Of a stretch of 64,000 nucleotides of DNA, positions 38,085 through 47,366 are shown piece by piece. A program made the position numbers and the translations under genes. The DNA is from Aquimarina sp. ERC-38 (GTDB taxonomy: Bacteria > Bacteroidota > Bacteroidia > Flavobacteriales > Flavobacteriaceae): the NCBI RefSeq assembly GCF_026222555.1, contig NZ_CP098511.1:973501-1037500 (forward strand). Reading direction: 5' to 3'. The number at the start of each line of letters is the position of its first letter. The stretch's first letter is position 1. Under the pieces are notes generated by a model. That model did not search any database and was not told the origin of the DNA. It saw only the letters and a list, made by a program, of their open reading frames with translations.

Positions 38085-39836
38085 ATGATCTTTATTACTA
38101 GATTCGCTTTCCTCTATTTTGTATCTCACTGTTACCTCTATTCCCAAGACATTGAATCGAATCTTTTTGGCACTAAAAAAGATACACTACTAACAAAATC
38201 ATATGACGAAATTTACAAACTTCATTATGATAACTATGAAATTGATAGTCTTTATAACTTTTATGCCAAAGCTTTCATAAGAAAAGCATATGAAGAAAAA
38301 GATACAGCCAGAATTACTATTGGCTATTATGTATTAACATACAAGAATTTAAATAGTAACCTTCAATTTAATGATAGCCTGATTAAGTACGCTAATATGT
38401 TAAAATCTTATCAATGGTCCTGGCAAGGTTACGACAATAAAGGAGTTATATATAATGATAAAAGAAACTTTCAATTAGCATTAATTAATCATGTTAAAGC
38501 TTATAATATAGCAAAGGAGTATGGACTTAAGGATTATCAAATCAGTTCTCTACTAAGTCTAGGTATTTTAAAAGAGCGAATCGGTAGGTATGAAGAATCT
38601 TTACAGAATTTTAAATTAAGTACAATATTTTTAAAAGAGAAAATAGAGAAAACTGATAGTATTGATGAAAGTCTACAACAGTCTTATCTCAATAATTTAC
38701 ATATCTTAAGCAATTCATATCGCTTAAATAAAAAGTTAGATTCTGCCAAAATTATAATTAATGAAGCGAAACAATATCAAAAATTTGAATGGGCTTTTAG
38801 AAGTCTGAATAAAATTAAATTAAATGAAGCAGAAATTGATTATGATTCGAGAAAATACAAGAATGCAATTAAAAACGGGACGTTTGCTATTTCTCATTTT
38901 ATCGAAGATGAAGATGAGAAAAGCGTTGCTGCTTGCTATTATATAATAGGCATGTCACATTTTAAATTAGGCTACAAAGATATCGGTATAGATTATTTAA
39001 TTAAAATGGATAGTATATACTCAAAATTAGGAAGCATATACCCCCCTGTTAGATCAGGTTATGAGAATTTAATTTCATATTTTAAAAAGAAAAAATATAT
39101 AGAAAAACAATTATATTTTGTTAATCAACTATTACATTTTGACAGTATTGCACATGATAACTATACATTTATATATGAACACTTAGTAAATAATCTGGAA
39201 AAACCCGAACTATTAAAGCAAAAAGAAGAATTAACTAAGCAATTAAAAGGTAAAAATAAAAAAGTTCGATATTGGGTTTTTACAGCACTATTTGTAATTA
39301 TAATATTGTTATTTGAAATTGTAAGAAGGAAGAAATTATTATTAAAAAAAGAAAAAGAAAAAGAATTACTAGAAATAAAATTTCAAAAAAGGTTTGATGA
39401 TCTGGTAGGAAAAACCAAGAAATCTTATTCTTATAAATCCACTAATATAGAAGATGAAAATTATACTGATAATTTAGAAATTTCAAAACCAGTAGTATCT
39501 GATATTTTAAAGCAACTTAAGCGGTTTGAAGAAAATCAAGATTACATAAATTCTGAACTAACTGCTACCATATTAGCGAAACAATTTAACACTAATGCAA
39601 ATTATTTAGGACGTATTGTAAAGTTTCACCATCATAAAAGTTTTAGACAATATGTAAATGATTTACGAATAGACTTTGCTTTAGATCAAATTCGTAATAA
39701 TTTAAAATTTCGAAATTATTCTATATCTGCAATAGCTAAAGAAGTAGGTTTTAAAAATACTGATCCTTTTACCAAAGCTTTTAAAAATAAGGTAGGTATA
39801 AATCCTTCTGATTTTTTAAAAAAAATTTCGAAATAG
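38085..39836 (+). CDS. Membrane-anchored TPR regulator with C-terminal AraC-type HTH
   Basis: The 583-residue protein has an N-terminal signal-like segment, TPR-like helical repeats through about 60-370, a transmembrane helix (about 395-411), a charged linker, and an AraC-family helix-turn-helix at about 489-583 ending NPSDFLKKIS. The layout puts the TPR sensor in the periplasm and the DNA-binding domain in the cytoplasm. It directly precedes the GG-peptide/protease cassette on the same strand, and the leftward GLPGLI unit diverges from it, so it is a likely regulator of either. A ligand could be a peptide, but this is inference. Confidence 0.88.
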   Translation: MIFITRFAFLYFVSHCYLYSQDIESNLFGTKKDTLLTKSYDEIYKLHYDNYEIDSLYNFYAKAFIRKAYEEKDTARITIGYYVLTYKNLNSNLQFNDSLIKYANMLKSYQWSWQGYDNKGVIYNDKRNFQLALINHVKAYNIAKEYGLKDYQISSLLSLGILKERIGRYEESLQNFKLSTIFLKEKIEKTDSIDESLQQSYLNNLHILSNSYRLNKKLDSAKIIINEAKQYQKFEWAFRSLNKIKLNEAEIDYDSRKYKNAIKNGTFAISHFIEDEDEKSVAACYYIIGMSHFKLGYKDIGIDYLIKMDSIYSKLGSIYPPVRSGYENLISYFKKKKYIEKQLYFVNQLLHFDSIAHDNYTFIYEHLVNNLEKPELLKQKEELTKQLKGKNKKVRYWVFTALFVIIILLFEIVRRKKLLLKKEKEKELLEIKFQKRFDDLVGKTKKSYSYKSTNIEDENYTDNLEISKPVVSDILKQLKRFEENQDYINSELTATILAKQFNTNANYLGRIVKFHHHKSFRQYVNDLRIDFALDQIRNNLKFRNYSISAIAKEVGFKNTDPFTKAFKNKVGINPSDFLKKISK

Positions 39837-39954
39837 AGCTTATCTTTTAGATTTTAACCCTTTTTTTTAAAAATAGGGTTATAAAGTCAATTTTTATAGT
39901 TGTTTATATCCTAATCTTGTTTTTCTTTGTTTGAGAAATTTAAATTATTTGAGT

Positions 39955-40125
39955 ATGAAAACTTTAAAACAGTTAAAAAACCTTGAACTAACCAATCTAC
40001 ACTATATAGTAGGGGGTGATGGTGATGTTGGGCCTGGTGATAAAAAAGGCAAAGACAAGGATAAACCTAAACCTTCAAATCCCAAACCACCATCTACACC
40101 TACTCCAATAATATCTAGTGATTAA
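39955..40125 (+). CDS. Double-glycine-leader small peptide 1
   Basis: A 56-residue peptide starting MKTLKQLKNLELTNLHYIVGG. The leader ends in GG with hydrophobic residues spaced as in double-glycine leaders cleaved by C39-type exporters. The remaining 35 residues are rich in Lys, Pro, Asp and Gly, contain no Cys, and end PTPIISSD. The ATG at 39955 is preferred over an upstream TTG. A related peptide lies before the next protease gene (41823). A stem-loop follows, then an S8 protease. I recognise no described family; it could be a RiPP-like or signalling peptide. Confidence 0.72.
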   Translation: MKTLKQLKNLELTNLHYIVGGDGDVGPGDKKGKDKDKPKPSNPKPPSTPTPIISSD

Positions 40126-40141
40126 AAATAATATTATAAAA

Positions 40142-40170
40142 TTGAGCGAGTATGTAATATACTTGCTCAA
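40142..40170 (+). promoter_or_regulatory. Stem-loop between GG peptide 1 and its protease
   Basis: TTGAGCGAGTAT pairs with ATACTTGCTCAA with one mismatch around a five-base loop. It ends eight bases before the protease ATG and lacks a following U-run, so it could limit read-through or protease translation. Confidence 0.6.
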
Positions 40171-40178
40171 ATTATCAT

Positions 40179-41768
40179 ATGAGAAAATTTAGTATACTTC
40201 TAATCTTGTTTTCCTTAGTTACACATGGTCAAACATTAAAGAATAAAGATCATTATCTTTCTAAACAACTAGTAAATGATATTAAGTTCAAAGAATGTAT
40301 AATTTTCATTAAAGACTGTCTTGTTATTAAGGCAACCCCTAGTGTAGTCGCCGTACTTGATAGTGATATGGATATTAATCATAAAGGATTAAAACCTTTT
40401 ATATGGAAAAATCCGCAAGAAGTCATTGATGGTATTGATAATGATCAAAATGGATATATTGATGATTTAAACGGATGGAATTTTATTGGGCAAAAATGCA
40501 ATGGTGAAAGTTTAGTATTTACTTCTATGGAAGAAACTCGTATTCTTAGAAAATATAGTAAGAACTATGTTGATAGTCTTTTTTCAAATAATACAATTCC
40601 ATATCAATATGAAGATGTTAAAAAATCATTTGAATCACTGTTTAACGCAGCAAAAGAGACTGTTGATATTTATGGAGAACAGGAAGGTAATTATACCTTA
40701 GTTATAGATACTTTAAAAATTCTAATGAATAAAGAAGATATAAATCGATTTGACCTCATTAATTATAAAACTAATAATGATACTATTCAAAATTACCTGA
40801 ACTTTGCAAAACACTATTACGATACCGGATTTCCATATAAACAATTTATAAAAGAACTAAATTTCAATAAAAAAGTTTTACAATTTGCTTTAAATCTAAA
40901 TTATGATAATAGGGATTTAATAGGTGATCAAGTCGCAAATATTAATGATAAAACATATGGAAGTCCTAAATTTAATTTGATAACTGATAAAATAAGCCAC
41001 GGAACAGAAATTGCTGGGGTCATAGCGTCATTACTTACGAATGGTGATAGTTCTTTATTTTTATCAGAAAAACTACAAATTATGCCTATCATAATAACGG
41101 GTAATGGTGATCCTACTGATAAAGATATTGCACTCGCTATACGATATGCAGTAAATCAAGGTGTTAAAGTAATTAATCTAAGTCAAACCAAGACCTTCTC
41201 AATAACTGAGAATTTCATCGATAATGCACTTGCCTACGCAGAAAAAAAAGATGTTCTTATTGTTAAATCCGCCGGTAATGAATCTATAAACCTAGATAAA
41301 AAAATTAGATACCCCAATGATATTGATAATAATAATAAAGAACTTTACAATAACATGATTGTTGTAGGATCATCTACTAAAAATTTAGATAGCACGCTTT
41401 TAGATTCTAGTTCAAACTACGGGAAGGATTATGTTGATATTTTTGTTCCAACTGATGAAGTAAAAACTTTTTTGCCCAATGATAAACTTTCTATAGAGGA
41501 CGGAGGAACATCATATGCTGCACCAATAATTGCTACTCTTGCTTTATTGATTCGATCATATTATCCTACACTTACCGCACCTGAGGTTAAAGAAATTATT
41601 ATGAAATCTGGTACTCCGTATGATATAAATGTAGAAATTACTCGAGAAGATGGTTCTAAAGAAATGGTTCCCTTCTCATCCCTTTCAAAATCAGGAAAAA
41701 TTGTCAACGCCTACAACGCCATTAAAATGGCGGAAAAAATTTCAAAAAGACAACTATCTAATAATTAA
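40179..41768 (+). CDS. Secreted subtilisin-like (S8) serine protease, island copy 1
   Basis: The 529-residue protein has a signal peptide (about 1-18) and a complete S8 triad: Asp61 (in VLDSD, where the usual DSG is DSD), His274 (SHGTEIAG) and Ser445 (GGTSYAAP), with oxyanion Asn367 (SAGN). The Asp-His spacing of 213 residues is far larger than in subtilisin and holds a charged helical insertion preceded by a Ca-site-like DNDQNGYIDD. No prodomain or type IX sorting domain is obvious. The conserved C-terminal SSLSKSGKIVNAYNA segment is shared with copies at 42077 and 56088. It directly follows GG peptide 1, making the peptide a plausible substrate or partner. Confidence 0.88.
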   Translation: MRKFSILLILFSLVTHGQTLKNKDHYLSKQLVNDIKFKECIIFIKDCLVIKATPSVVAVLDSDMDINHKGLKPFIWKNPQEVIDGIDNDQNGYIDDLNGWNFIGQKCNGESLVFTSMEETRILRKYSKNYVDSLFSNNTIPYQYEDVKKSFESLFNAAKETVDIYGEQEGNYTLVIDTLKILMNKEDINRFDLINYKTNNDTIQNYLNFAKHYYDTGFPYKQFIKELNFNKKVLQFALNLNYDNRDLIGDQVANINDKTYGSPKFNLITDKISHGTEIAGVIASLLTNGDSSLFLSEKLQIMPIIITGNGDPTDKDIALAIRYAVNQGVKVINLSQTKTFSITENFIDNALAYAEKKDVLIVKSAGNESINLDKKIRYPNDIDNNNKELYNNMIVVGSSTKNLDSTLLDSSSNYGKDYVDIFVPTDEVKTFLPNDKLSIEDGGTSYAAPIIATLALLIRSYYPTLTAPEVKEIIMKSGTPYDINVEITREDGSKEMVPFSSLSKSGKIVNAYNAIKMAEKISKRQLSNN

Positions 41769-41822
41769 TTTTATTTCTACCATTAAAAATTGGATAAAAC
41801 GAAATTTTTTGGGAAGGCTGCA

Positions 41823-41993
41823 ATGTCAGAAAACAGATTAAGGCTTTTAACAAATTTGAACTTAAAAATTGTAGGTGGTGAATCACCAATTAATGATGGA
41901 GAAAAATAGAAAAAAGGTGAAAAGGGATCAGGAGGAAGTAATTCTAAACCTCCGGCTTTACCAAATCCTATAATTAGTTCCGGTGAAAAATAG
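41823..41993 (+). pseudogene. Double-glycine-leader small peptide 2, interrupted by an amber codon
   Basis: The frame starts MSENRLRLLTNLNLKIVGGES, again a GG leader, and stops at TAG 41907-41909 after 28 residues. The same frame continues with KKGEKGSGGSNSKPPALPNPIISSGEK to a second TAG at 41991-41993, closely matching the C-terminal half of peptide 1 (Lys/Gly-rich then PxPIISS). One substitution in a Lys or similar codon would restore a 56-residue peptide. A stem-loop and a second S8 gene follow, exactly as for peptide 1. Confidence 0.7.
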
Positions 41994-42026
41994 TTATAGG
42001 TTTACCTTGTATATTTTATAAATTCT

Positions 42027-42061
42027 AAAAACTGCTATTAAAGAAAAGTAATAGCAGTTTT
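42027..42061 (+). promoter_or_regulatory. Perfect stem-loop between GG peptide 2 and its protease
   Basis: AAAACTGCTATTA pairs exactly with TAATAGCAGTTTT around an eight-base loop, ending 15 bases before the protease start. The trailing TTTT could allow partial termination. Confidence 0.65.
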
Positions 42062-43333
42062 CTCAAAAATTTAATCTTGATTTTACGTGTTTTATTAATA
42101 ATCCTTCTGGTAAATACACTAGTTGCTAAAAAATCTAATGATTCCAATTTACTTAAAAATGAATGGTGGATGAGGACTTGGAATAAAGATAGTCTTCCAG
42201 GCATTAGTTTAAATGCAGCCTTTCATAATAATAATTTACCTAAACAGAATACCGATACTATTATAATAGCGGTATTGGATTCAGATTTTGACACAAAGCA
42301 TAAAGATTTAAAAGAATATTTTTGGGTAAATCAAAATGAAATTTCAAATAATTCTTTGGATGATGACAGTAATGGATATGTAGATGATAAATATGGTTGG
42401 AATTTTTTAGGCATCAAAGGTCAAAAAAAAGCGCTAACCTTTACATTAATGGATGAAACACGAATACTATCGAAATATTCTGAAGAAGCTTTTGGTAATC
42501 TCAAGGAAGAGAAAGGTTTACCTTTCACTTTTGAAGAAGTCAAAAAATCATATGATTCCATTATTTCAGAAATAAAACAAGATATTGAATATAATAATCA
42601 AATTATTCAAGGGTATTCTAAAACCATAGAAATGTTGGAGCTTAAACCTAATGATTCGGTAATAGATTTTTCCACAATTAATTCTGATAATATAGAAAAC
42701 GAATCTTTGCAGCAATGGGTTGAATATTTATCGTATTTATTTGATGAAAGTTACAATTATACTGATGTACTACATGATTTAAAAATCTCGGAAAAATGTT
42801 TAGAAATCTGTATGAATTTAAATTATGATAATCGTGAATTGGTAGGAGATAATTATACTAATTTTTTAAATATTAATTACGGTAATTCATATTTTAATCA
42901 GAACAGTAGATTTCTTGAGCATGGCACGGCAATATCTGGAGTTATATCTTCTATACTTCAATTTCAAAAAAATAATGGAAACACCTTAATAAAAATAATG
43001 CCTATAACTATAACAGGTATTGGTGATTTTACCGACAAAAATCTTTCTTTAGGAATAAGATATGCTGTTGATAATGGTGCTAAAATTATTAATATAAGTC
43101 AGGGTAAAAAATTTTCAATTCAAGAAGATTTTGTAGATGATGCTTTAAAGTATGCTGAAACACATGATGTTTTGATAGTCAATTCTGCAGGAAATGAAAA
43201 TGAGAATGCGGACGATATCATAAAATATCCTAATGATGTAAATAATAAGGATAAAGAAATTGTAAATAATTTTATAGTTGTTGGTGGTAGTACTAAATCA
43301 ATAAATAAAAATTTAAGAGAAGGAGATTCGAGA

Positions 43334-44718
43334 GTGTAAACTGTACTCTGTCTGATTAAAATTTTAGTTTAATTTTAATGAGATATTATGACAACACAAG
43401 AACAACAAGAATTAGAGAAGAAGGCACTAGAGCAATTTATGTCTGGTAAGAGTCTTTTTAGTAAAGATGGTGCTTTTGCACCAATGCTTAAAAGTTTTAT
43501 TGAGAAGGCTTTAGCGTCTGAGATGGAAGGTCACCTGGACGATGTTGAACGTTCCAAAGGAAACAAACGTAATGGCAAGGGCAAGAAGACCATCAAGAGC
43601 GGTTTTGGGACTTTTGATATTGAAACCCCTCAAGATCGTCTCAGTAGCTTTGAACCAGAGCTGGTCAAAAAGCGGCAAAGTATCCTGGCAGACAACCTTT
43701 CAGATAAAATAATCGGTCTCTATGGCCTAGGGATGAGCTACCGTGATATCTCTTCACACATCAAAGAGATGTACGACACAGAGATCTCCCATACCGTGCT
43801 AAGCCAGATTACAGATAAGATCATTCCGGATGTAAAAGCATGGCAGAACCGTCCTCTAGAACCTTTATACTGCATCGTCTGGTTAGATGCTATGCACTAC
43901 AAGGTTAAAGTAGAAGGGAAGATCGTTCACAAGGCACTTTACAACATCTTGGGAATTAACAAAGAGGGGCAAAAAGAAATACTAGGGATATACTTATCTG
44001 AGAGCGAAGGTGCTAACTTCTGGTTGCAGGTACTCACCGACCTTAACAATAGGGGGCTTGAAGATATTTTGATAGCCTGTACCGATAACCTAAAAGGATT
44101 TACTAATGCGATACTCGGTGTTTTCCCCAAAGCTGAGGTTCAACTTTGTATCGTTCACCAAATACGTAACTCCTTAAAGTATATAGCTTCAAAGGATCAA
44201 AAGGAATTTATGAGGGACCTTAAAAAAGTCTATCGGGCAACAAATAAACAAGTGGCAGAGGATGAACTGGAAAAGCTATCGGGCAAGTGGGAAGAAAAAT
44301 ATCCGGTAGTCATTCAAAGTTGGCAAAACAACTGGGAGCATCTATCACAGTACTTTAAGTATACAGCACCTATTAGAAAAATCATCTATACCACCAACGC
44401 TGTAGAGGGGTACCATCGCCAGGTACGCAAAGTAACCAAGACCAAGGGTGCCTTTACAAATGATATGGCACTGCTCAAGCTCGTTTACCTTGCTACGATG
44501 AACATCCAGAAAAAGTGGACAAGCCCTCTCCACAACTGGAGCTCTACCATACAGCAACTTTATATTATCTTTGAGGATAGGATAGACCTGGATATTGGTA
44601 AAAACCAATCAAAACGTGTCGCTGACGCTAGGTCGCATTCCAAAATCAGTCGAAAACAAGTTTCGACTAATTTTGAAATGGATAAGAAAAAATAACTCAG
44701 ACAGAGTTTAATTTACAC
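43334..44718 (+). mobile_element. IS256-family insertion sequence
   Basis: The element is about 1.39 kb with imperfect 22-bp inverted repeats at 43334-43355 and 44697-44718 (19 of 22 matching, sharing ACTCTGTCTGA). Near-direct repeats GAGATTCGA and GAGATTTCA flank it but are imperfect, so the target duplication is not certain. It interrupts the second S8 protease gene. Confidence 0.85.
43388..44695 (+). CDS. IS256-family transposase
   Basis: The 435-residue mutator-type transposase has a DDE triad of Asp167 (WLDAMHYKV), Asp233 (CTDNLKGF) and Glu340 (TTNAVEGYHRQVRK). The frame is intact. Its GC content is visibly higher than that of the surrounding protease gene, consistent with recent arrival. 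Confidence 0.95.
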   Translation: MTTQEQQELEKKALEQFMSGKSLFSKDGAFAPMLKSFIEKALASEMEGHLDDVERSKGNKRNGKGKKTIKSGFGTFDIETPQDRLSSFEPELVKKRQSILADNLSDKIIGLYGLGMSYRDISSHIKEMYDTEISHTVLSQITDKIIPDVKAWQNRPLEPLYCIVWLDAMHYKVKVEGKIVHKALYNILGINKEGQKEILGIYLSESEGANFWLQVLTDLNNRGLEDILIACTDNLKGFTNAILGVFPKAEVQLCIVHQIRNSLKYIASKDQKEFMRDLKKVYRATNKQVAEDELEKLSGKWEEKYPVVIQSWQNNWEHLSQYFKYTAPIRKIIYTTNAVEGYHRQVRKVTKTKGAFTNDMALLKLVYLATMNIQKKWTSPLHNWSSTIQQLYIIFEDRIDLDIGKNQSKRVADARSHSKISRKQVSTNFEMDKKK

Positions 44719-45091
44719 TACCGGAGATTTCAAATTACGGGAAAAAAAATGTTGATGTATTTGCTCCGGGACAGGCTATAAATACTTTAACTCCTAATAA
44801 TAGTTCTAACTTATCAGACGGAACCTCTTTTGCAGCAGCGATAGTTACAGGAATATATGCATTGATCCGTTCTTATTACCCATCTTTGACAGCTCATGAA
44901 ATTAAAAGAATTCTTATAGATTCCGGTACTTCTTACGATATTAAAGTAGAAATCACCCAAAAAGACGGATCAAAAAAACTAGTTCTTTTCTCTTCTCTTT
45001 CCAAATCAGGAAAAATCATTAATGCTTATAATGCATTATTAATGGCAGAACAGCTATCAAAAAGATAGTTTTAGAAAAAATATTATAACAA

Positions 45092-45631
45092 ATAACAAAG
45101 CTTAGCGTAAAAATCCTTGAAAAACTCTTTGTTTTCACTATCTCCTTATTATTTATCACCTGTTCTTCAAACGATGACGAAGAAGATTGTATGAAAATCA
45201 TAACGTTTCCCGGATATCAAGTAGGTGGTACCATTCAACCTGAACGAAAATTAGAAGTACCCTGCGATTTTGAAGAGCCGGAAGAAAATGATATTATTAC
45301 CATCCCATCTCTCGAAAACTTTTCTTATAACGTAATTCAATTTGAGTTTACACAAGATACCGTTGCTAAAACCGATAGGTTACAATTTCAAATTGAATTA
45401 AATAATAATAATAATTTTAAAGCAATCGGTTTTCCTTACTTAACTCTCAGATATGACGATGGTATAGAAGTTTCTACTAGTTATGCAAATGATGCTATCA
45501 ATGCTTGTTTAGAGATTGAAGCTAATGGGAGTTGTTTGCATACTTATGATAAAACCTTTAATGGTGGTTCAAGCCAAATAGTTTTAGACACTTTCCAACT
45601 TAAGAAAGTTGAATACTTATTGACAGAATAA
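45092..45631 (+). CDS. Putative lipoprotein following the protease cassette, start unclear
   Basis: The in-frame ATG at 45191 gives 146 residues, but the same frame upstream encodes a basic then hydrophobic stretch ending in a lipobox (LEKLFVFTISLLFITCSS), clearly a lipoprotein signal. No ATG, GTG or TTG precedes it; only an ATA at 45092 follows the last upstream stop. Either a rare start is used or the original start was lost. The mature part is acidic with Cys residues and beta-strand-rich. It sits just downstream of the S8 gene and may be a surface partner of it. Confidence 0.6.
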   Translation: MTKLSVKILEKLFVFTISLLFITCSSNDDEEDCMKIITFPGYQVGGTIQPERKLEVPCDFEEPEENDIITIPSLENFSYNVIQFEFTQDTVAKTDRLQFQIELNNNNNFKAIGFPYLTLRYDDGIEVSTSYANDAINACLEIEANGSCLHTYDKTFNGGSSQIVLDTFQLKKVEYLLTE

Positions 45632-45975
45632 CCAGAAGAACTAATTCTGAGTCCATTTTAATACATTCATAGTTTACTTTGAGTTAGTAAAGATCTTGAA
45701 TTTGTTTGTAGTTTGAAGGTATATAGTGATGGTTAGGCAGTGTTTCGTAAGGGAAAGAGTTAAAGATAAAGCACTGACCATTTATTTGTATTATTGTTTT
45801 TTGTGGTTTTAGCGAAACACTATTTTGAAAAGCTGCGTAGCAGCACAATCAAAATAGATAGTTGAGCTAATTCCGCCACCAAGGCGGGATCTCCTAAATT
45901 CTAACACAAAGTCTATTAAGTTCGATAAATCGGTTCATTTTTTAAGTTTATAATTTAACACTTAAATGAACTGAT
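45632..45975. other. Intergenic region with possible recombinase site
   Basis: This 344-base gap contains a short GC-containing palindrome (CTGCGTAGCAG, about 45832) and, just before the recombinase start, GTTCATTTTTTAAGT (45933) with the imperfect inverse ACTTAAATGAAC (45960-45971). These could be resolvase-binding repeats. No gene is visible. Confidence 0.4.
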
Positions 45976-46665
45976 ATGTTATTTGGATATGCACGTATAA
46001 GTACCGCGTCTTAGAAATTTGATTTACAAATCGATGCTTTGTTAAAAGCAGGAGTAAAAGAAAAGAATATTTATAAAGATGTTTCCTCTGGAGCAAAAGC
46101 AAATCGGAAAAAATTGGATTTGCAATTAAGTAAATTGCGTGAAGAGGATGTAGTCATTGTTTGGAAGATGAATCGAATCGCAAGAAGTGTAGGACATATG
46201 CTAAAACTCGTCGATGAATTTGAACAATTGGATGTAGGCTTTAGAAGTTTACAAGAACCTTTTACAGATACAACTTCCGCACACGGAAAATTTGTGTTGA
46301 CCATTTTTAGTGCCGTTGCGGAAATGGAGCGTAATATAATCGTAGAACGAATATTAGCCAGACAGGAAAGTGCCAGGAAAAGAGGCGCTAAGATTGGTAG
46401 GAGAAAAGGTTTAAGTAAAATGGCTGAAGCAAAAGCAATCCTGGCAGAAAATTATTACCGGGATGAAAAAAACCAGCTCTCTATTACTGAAATAATGAAA
46501 CTAGTCGATATTAATTCCAAAGCCACTTTATACAAATATTTAGCGCATTGTGGTCGTAGGAACTGTATGATTTGTAAAGCTACTTTTTGGGATAAGAATC
46601 AAGATGTAAATAATGCATATTGCAGAAAACACATAAAAAAACCGAGGGAAAAAGTGGTATCTTAA
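45976..46665 (+). pseudogene. Serine recombinase/resolvase with in-frame amber stop
   Basis: Translation starts MLFGYARISTAS, giving the catalytic Ser9 in the resolvase motif YARxST, then hits TAG at 46012-46014 where most relatives have Gln. The frame continues with KFDLQIDAL and the rest of a normal resolvase: RLxR-like MNRIARS, the conserved EMERNIIVERI segment and a C-terminal HTH, about 229 residues in total. Restart inside the gene would lose the nucleophile, so it is probably inactive. Confidence 0.85.
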
Positions 46666-46751
46666 TGTTATTTTGCTAAATTAGAAGCAGTAAAATTATG
46701 AACCACCCCATGTTTGAGGTTTACTTCAGGTGTAGGGTTATTTATTAAATC

Positions 46752-47348
46752 ATGGGGTTAAAAATAAGTACAATAGCTGCTATACCTGAAAATGTAAATA
46801 GAGATTATTTATATATATTAGATTACTACAATTGGGATGAACCTATAGGGAATACTCTAAGAAACAGTTTTGATAAAATTGCAAAATTCGCTTCTGAAAA
46901 TAATTCAATAGCGATCCAAGGTATTCCCGAAAGCCATTTTTATTCCGAACTTTGGTCTTGGGAATCAATTAATGGTATCGATCCAAAAGAATTATTACCT
47001 GCTTTGATGATCACTACGATACATCCAAAATATTTTTTAGAAAGAAATGATAAGGATGTAAAAAAAGAAAAAAATTCAGAGGACAAATTAGTTTTCATAA
47101 AGATCGCAAAAGTTTGTAAAACTCCTCGAGATGTTTTAAAACTTATTGAAAAGATTTTCAGTGATATTCAAAACCATAAAAAAATTTGTGATTTTCAAGT
47201 AAAAAGTGAACTGAGTGAAGGAATTGGAAAAATTCTAAATGATACTATAATCTTAGAACCCGACATAGCAGGAGTCGGAATAAATATTAATAATATCTGT
47301 AAATTTTTGTCAAAAAAGCAACTCAAAAAAATTAAAAAATCTATATAA
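46752..47348 (+). CDS. Hypothetical protein
   Basis: A 198-residue soluble protein with alternating helix and strand segments, not recognised. A Lys/Glu-rich low-complexity stretch lies at about 102-112. It follows the broken recombinase on the same strand and precedes a tiny coiled-coil frame and the HEPN-like/AAA pair, so it may be accessory to that module. Confidence 0.6.
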   Translation: MGLKISTIAAIPENVNRDYLYILDYYNWDEPIGNTLRNSFDKIAKFASENNSIAIQGIPESHFYSELWSWESINGIDPKELLPALMITTIHPKYFLERNDKDVKKEKNSEDKLVFIKIAKVCKTPRDVLKLIEKIFSDIQNHKKICDFQVKSELSEGIGKILNDTIILEPDIAGVGININNICKFLSKKQLKKIKKSI

Positions 47349-47366
47349 GCGATAAATTAAAGTAAT

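Larger units (their letters stand above)
42077..45068 (+). pseudogene. Secreted S8 serine protease, island copy 2, disrupted by IS256
   Basis: The 5' part (42077-43333) codes for a signal-like N-terminus, WWMRTWNKDSLPGISL, Asp68 (VLDSD) and His282 (EHGTAISG). The 3' part (44721-45068) resumes with EISNYGKKNVDVFAPG, the catalytic Ser motif DGTSFAAA and the C-terminal SSLSKSGKIINAYNA. An IS256-family element separates them. Apart from the IS the reading frame is preserved, so inactivation is recent. The start is TTG, as no ATG is available near the signal peptide. It is paralogous to the genes at 40179 and 56088. Confidence 0.88.

Noticed and set aside
39955..41993. GG peptides as class I lanthipeptide precursors
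   Set aside because: Neither core contains Cys, so no lanthionine could form. Only dehydration would be possible, which is kept as speculation in the LanB finding.
41823..46665. Possible amber (TAG) reassignment or programmed read-through, because both the GG peptide 2 and the recombinase have in-frame TAG
   Set aside because: TAG is used as a normal stop elsewhere in the window (for example ribE and gldE), so reassignment is unlikely. Independent point mutations in a decaying region explain both.
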